Below are positions 5,935 through 8,118 of a DNA stretch of 8,118 bases, piece by piece (within the stretch, counting starts at the first letter, position 1; every line of letters starts with the position of its first letter). Origin of the DNA: Atopobium sp. UBA6362 (lineage in GTDB: Bacteria; Actinomycetota; Coriobacteriia; Coriobacteriales; Atopobiaceae); NCBI GenBank assembly GCA_002440065.1, contig DJRK01000057.1:1-8118 (forward strand), read 5' to 3'. The notes under the pieces are model-generated. The model saw only the letters and a program-made list of their open reading frames with translations, did not search any database and was not told the origin of the DNA. The translations under genes and the position numbers were made by a program.

Positions 5935-5962
5935 AAAAAACCGGGCACCCTAAGGCACCCGG
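5935..5962 (-). terminator. Terminator behind the tRNA-His-Lys-Lys operon
   Basis: On the minus strand a nine-base-pair stem CCGGGTGCC/GGTGCCCGG (two adjacent wobble pairs, loop TTAG) is followed by six T residues at 5940-5935. It ends the tRNA transcript 11 bases behind the last CCA, yet lies directly in front of the Nudix gene's ribosome site. The two wobble pairs may make it leaky. Confidence 0.85.
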
Positions 5963-5973
5963 CTCTCATGTCA

Positions 5974-6049
5974 TGGTGGATCGTCAGGGGTTCGAACCCT
6001 GGACCTTGGGATTAAGAGTCCCCTGCTCTACCAGCTGAGCTAACGATCC
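5974..6049 (-). tRNA. tRNA-Lys(CTT), copy 1
   Basis: Minus-strand cloverleaf: acceptor GGATCGT/ACGATCC, D stem GCTC/GAGC, anticodon loop CTCTTAA (anticodon CTT), T stem CAGGG/CCCTG with loop TTCGAAC, discriminator A, encoded CCA. It reads AAG, the lysine codon preferred at high GC. The anticodon stem GGGGA/TCCCA has a G27-A43 mismatch. It is the last gene of the three-tRNA transcript and identical to the copy 84 bases upstream. Confidence 0.97.
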
Positions 6050-6057
6050 AAATAGAA

Positions 6058-6133
6058 TGGTGGATCGTCAGGGGTTCGAACCCTGGACCTTGGGATTAAG
6101 AGTCCCCTGCTCTACCAGCTGAGCTAACGATCC
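6058..6133 (-). tRNA. tRNA-Lys(CTT), copy 2
   Basis: This gene is base-for-base identical to the neighbouring tRNA-Lys(CTT), with the same anticodon loop CTCTTAA, encoded CCA and stem mismatch. Only eight bases separate the two. The identity covers 78 bases (6057-6134 and 5973-6050) and stops just outside the mature tRNA, which points to tandem duplication of the tRNA itself with later divergence or replacement of the spacers. Confidence 0.97.
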
Positions 6134-6146
6134 ATATTCTATTGAA

Positions 6147-6223
6147 TGGGGTGGGTGAAGGGTCTCGAACCCTCGACCTACGGAGCCACGGTCCGTCGCT
6201 CTACCAACTGAGCTACACCCACC
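6147..6223 (-). tRNA. tRNA-His(GTG)
   Basis: Minus-strand cloverleaf: acceptor GTGGGTG/CACCCAC, anticodon stem ACGGA/TCCGT with loop CCGTGGC (anticodon GTG), T stem GAGGG/CCCTT, and encoded CCA at 6149-6147. The extra G at -1 (6223), opposite C73 (6150), is the identity element specific to tRNA-His. It is the first gene of the His-Lys-Lys transcript and the only tRNA reading CAC/CAT in the window. Confidence 0.97.
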
Positions 6224-6251
6224 ATTTGCTTCCCTCTCAGGCAGCTCGTTT

Positions 6252-6308
6252 ATTATGCAAGCTTACGGGAAGGGATGCAAGGACTTTTTTCTCGAATTTG
6301 GAAAAAAG
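6252..6308 (-). promoter_or_regulatory. Promoter and likely UP element of the tRNA-His-Lys-Lys operon
   Basis: On the minus strand TTGCAT (6280-6275) and CATAAT (6257-6252) are exactly 17 bases apart, giving a start near 6245 and a leader of about 22 bases. Directly upstream of the -35, at 6284-6308, lie a T-tract and an A-tract (CTTTTTTC and GAAAAAAG as an inverted repeat with a nine-base loop). This is the position and composition expected of an UP element bound by the RNA polymerase alpha subunits, as in strong stable-RNA promoters. Confidence 0.65.
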
Positions 6309-6343
6309 ATCTCTAGCTGCGGTTTCTTACGGAATCGTCCAGG

Positions 6344-8118
6344 TTACCGGTCGTCTACCGAGCCCACGAGCGCGAGCAAGTCCTCCTTCGTGAGCATCGA
6401 GGACTTGATTCCCTCGCCGCCGAGGACGCTCTCGGCAAGGCCGCGCTTGTCCTCCTGCATCTTGAGGATGCGCTCCTCGATCGTGCCCTCGGCGATGAGC
6501 TTGAACACGCTCACGTCGCGACGCTGCCCGATGCGGTAGGCGCGGTCGGTCGCCTGGTCCTGCGCGGCCGTGTTCCACCAGGGGTCGTAGTGGATTACGA
6601 CGTCGGCCGCCGTGAGGTTGAGCCCCACGCCGCCCGCCTTCAGGCTGATGAGGAATACGGGCACCTCCCCCGCCTGGAAGCGCTTGACGAGCCGCTCGCG
6701 GTCTTCTTTGCTCGTGGAGCCGGTCAGCACGAAGTGGCCGAGGTGCGCCGAGGAGAGCCGCTCGGAGATGAGGTCGAGCATGCCCGTGAACTGCGAGAAG
6801 ACCAGCACCTTGTGCCCGGCGTCGACCGCCTGCGAGGCGAGTTCCATGCAGGTGTCGAGCTTCGCGCTCCCGCCCTCGTAGTTGTCGTAGGCGAGCCGGG
6901 GGTCGCAGCAGATCTGCCGCAGGCGCATGAGCTCCGCCAGGATCTTGAGCTTCTCCTGGCCGAGGCCGCGGCCCTTGTCGCGCGGGTCGAAGGCATGCTG
7001 GACCTGCAGCGCCACGCGGTCCTGAGCCGCGAGGTAGAGCTTGCGCTGCTTGGCCTCCATCTGCGCATAGACGACGCTCTCGGTCTTCTCGGGGAGGTCG
7101 GCCAGGACCTCGGACTTCAGGCGGCGCAGCACGAAGGGGCCGATCGCGCACGAGAGGAGCCGCTGCCCGTCGTGCTCGCGTGCCTCGACGGGTCCCTCGT
7201 AGCGCTTCGCGAACTGCTCGCGCGTGCCGAGGTAGCCGGGCATGAGGAAGTCGAAGATGCTCCACAGCTCCTGGAGGCGGTTCTCGATGGGCGTGCCCGT
7301 GAGCGCGAAGCGGACGTCCGCGTCGAGGCACTTGCACGCGCGCGTGACCTGGGCCTTTGGGTTCTTTATGTACTGGGCCTCGTCCAGGAAGGCGCGCGCC
7401 AGGTGGACGCCCGACCACGCCTCGACGTCGCGGCGAAGAAGGTCGTAGGAGGTCACGAGCACGTCGCGGCCCGAGGCGGAGCCAATAAGCGCCGCGCGGG
7501 CGCGCTTCGCCCCGACGACGGCGCACGCGTCGAGGCCGGGAGCGAAGCGGGCGAGCTCGCTCATCCAGTTGTAAACGAGCGACGCCGGGCAGACGACGAG
7601 CGTGGGGCCCGGGTGGGCGCCGGGCGCGTCGAGGTTCTCTTGCTGCGCGAGGATATGGGCGATGACCTGGACCGTCTTGCCAAGGCCCATGTCGTCGGCG
7701 AGGATGCCGCCGAAACCGAGCCGCTCGAGCGTCCCCAGCCAGCGGAAGCCGTCCTCCTGGTAGCTGCGCAGCGTGGCGTGGAGGCCCTGCGGCACCTCGA
7801 TGTCTGCGTCGGCGTAGGCGTCGAAGTCCCGCACGATCCGGCGGAAGCCCGCGTCGCGCTCCAGGCGGACGCCCTGCGCCCGGTCGAGGAGCGCGTCGAT
7901 GAGAAGGGCGCGCGCCGAGGGCAGCCCGGCGTCGCCCAGCGCGAGCTGCTCGACGTCGATGCCCAGGCCGTCGGCAAGGTCCTGGGCGACCTGGAGGTTC
8001 TCGCCCAGACGGACGATGTCGCCGGAGGAGAGGCGCACGAAGCGCTGCTTGCGCTTGAAGGCGGCGAGGTATTCGAAGAGCTCGTCTTTCGTGAGGCCGC
8101 TCGCGCCGAGCTCGACGT
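6344..8118 (-). CDS. SNF2-family DEAD/DEAH-box-like helicase, C-terminal part (5' end beyond window)
   Basis: The frame is open from the TAA at 6346-6344 to the right edge, giving 590 complete visible codons; a GTG at 8038 is internal, because codons upstream of it continue without a stop. All SNF2 ATPase motifs are present in order (numbered in the visible fragment): DDMGLGKT Walker A at 141-148, DEAQ Walker B at 245-248, LTGTPIENR from 272, KVLVFSQF at 436-443, LKAGGVGLNL from 492 and QATDRAYRIGQ at 521-531. DEAQ instead of DEAH is common in bacterial SNF2 proteins. The C-terminal tail ends with a short helix rich in Leu. Such proteins are ATP-driven DNA translocases that remodel protein-DNA complexes; the precise bacterial role is usually unknown. 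The missing N-terminus may hold the SWIM zinc-finger or other accessory domains often seen in this group. No GC-rich terminator follows the stop before the tRNA promoter. Confidence 0.95.
   Translation of the reverse strand, partial: VELGASGLTKDELFEYLAAFKRKQRFVRLSSGDIVRLGENLQVAQDLADGLGIDVEQLALGDAGLPSARALLIDALLDRAQGVRLERDAGFRRIVRDFDAYADADIEVPQGLHATLRSYQEDGFRWLGTLERLGFGGILADDMGLGKTVQVIAHILAQQENLDAPGAHPGPTLVVCPASLVYNWMSELARFAPGLDACAVVGAKRARAALIGSASGRDVLVTSYDLLRRDVEAWSGVHLARAFLDEAQYIKNPKAQVTRACKCLDADVRFALTGTPIENRLQELWSIFDFLMPGYLGTREQFAKRYEGPVEAREHDGQRLLSCAIGPFVLRRLKSEVLADLPEKTESVVYAQMEAKQRKLYLAAQDRVALQVQHAFDPRDKGRGLGQEKLKILAELMRLRQICCDPRLAYDNYEGGSAKLDTCMELASQAVDAGHKVLVFSQFTGMLDLISERLSSAHLGHFVLTGSTSKEDRERLVKRFQAGEVPVFLISLKAGGVGLNLTAADVVIHYDPWWNTAAQDQATDRAYRIGQRRDVSVFKLIAEGTIEERILKMQEDKRGLAESVLGGEGIKSSMLTKEDLLALVGSVDDR

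Noticed and set aside
5973..6134. Two 78-base identical repeats as a possible CRISPR or attachment-site duplication
   Set aside because: Each repeat is a complete tRNA-Lys with CCA, the spacer is only six bases, and no integrase or mobile gene is near.
6142..6539. Plus-strand frames of 83 and 94 codons near tRNA-His
   Set aside because: The first is reverse-strand tRNA-His; the second crosses the tRNA promoter and the antisense of the SNF2 3' end. Neither has a ribosome site or a recognisable family.
6327..7526. Minus-strand frame of 399 codons overlapping the SNF2 gene
   Set aside because: It is out of frame with the SNF2 motifs and almost entirely Arg, Pro, Gly and Ala, a frame-shifted reading of GC-rich DNA.

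Overview
This window is a stretch of chromosomal housekeeping DNA from a GC-rich bacterium. The best guess is an actinobacterium of the class Coriobacteriia (Olsenella/Atopobium/Collinsella-like). That is inferred from the gene set (NADP-type glutamate dehydrogenase, a PTS enzyme I next to 1-phosphofructokinase, a DEAQ-type SNF2 helicase), the GC-rich codon use, the strong AAGGAG-type ribosome sites, and the fact that all six tRNA genes encode their own 3' CCA. The last point argues against Streptomyces-like actinobacteria. The assignment rests on recalled family knowledge, not on a search.

Layout, left to right. All genes are on the minus strand except the lipid kinase. Positions 1-322 hold the N-terminal part of gdhA, which runs off the left edge. 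Positions 569-810 hold a complete small stable-RNA unit: promoter, tRNA-Pro(TGG), tRNA-Gly(TCC), terminator. Positions 996-1931 hold a plus-strand diacylglycerol-kinase-family lipid kinase, divergent from the tRNA unit; a long inverted repeat lies between them. Positions 2035-4885 hold 1-phosphofructokinase (fruK, TTG start) followed by PTS enzyme I (ptsI), separated by an intergenic hairpin and closed by a strong terminator. Positions 5073-5228 hold a tRNA-Arg(TCT) gene with terminator and probable promoter. Positions 5348-5917 hold a Nudix ADP-ribose pyrophosphatase. Positions 5935-6280 hold a tRNA-His(GTG)-Lys(CTT)-Lys(CTT) operon with promoter, probable UP element and terminator. Positions 6344-8118 hold the C-terminal part of an SNF2-family helicase that runs off the right edge.

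How the genes relate. Enzyme I passes phosphate from PEP to HPr, which feeds the sugar-specific PTS permeases. Fructose imported by a PTS arrives as fructose 1-phosphate, the substrate of FruK, so the fruK-ptsI pairing makes metabolic sense, although neither HPr nor a fructose permease is in the window. The other genes are individually ordinary neighbours.

I found no sign of a defence system, mobile element, CRISPR array or novel multi-gene system. The points worth a second look are at the level of regulation and tRNA evolution: two unexplained inverted repeats in front of the lipid kinase and fruK, a Nudix gene with no room for its own promoter behind a tRNA terminator, an anticodon arm shared by tRNA-Arg and tRNA-Lys, stem mismatches in tRNA-Arg, and a Lys-to-Asn change plus a C-terminal tail in FruK.
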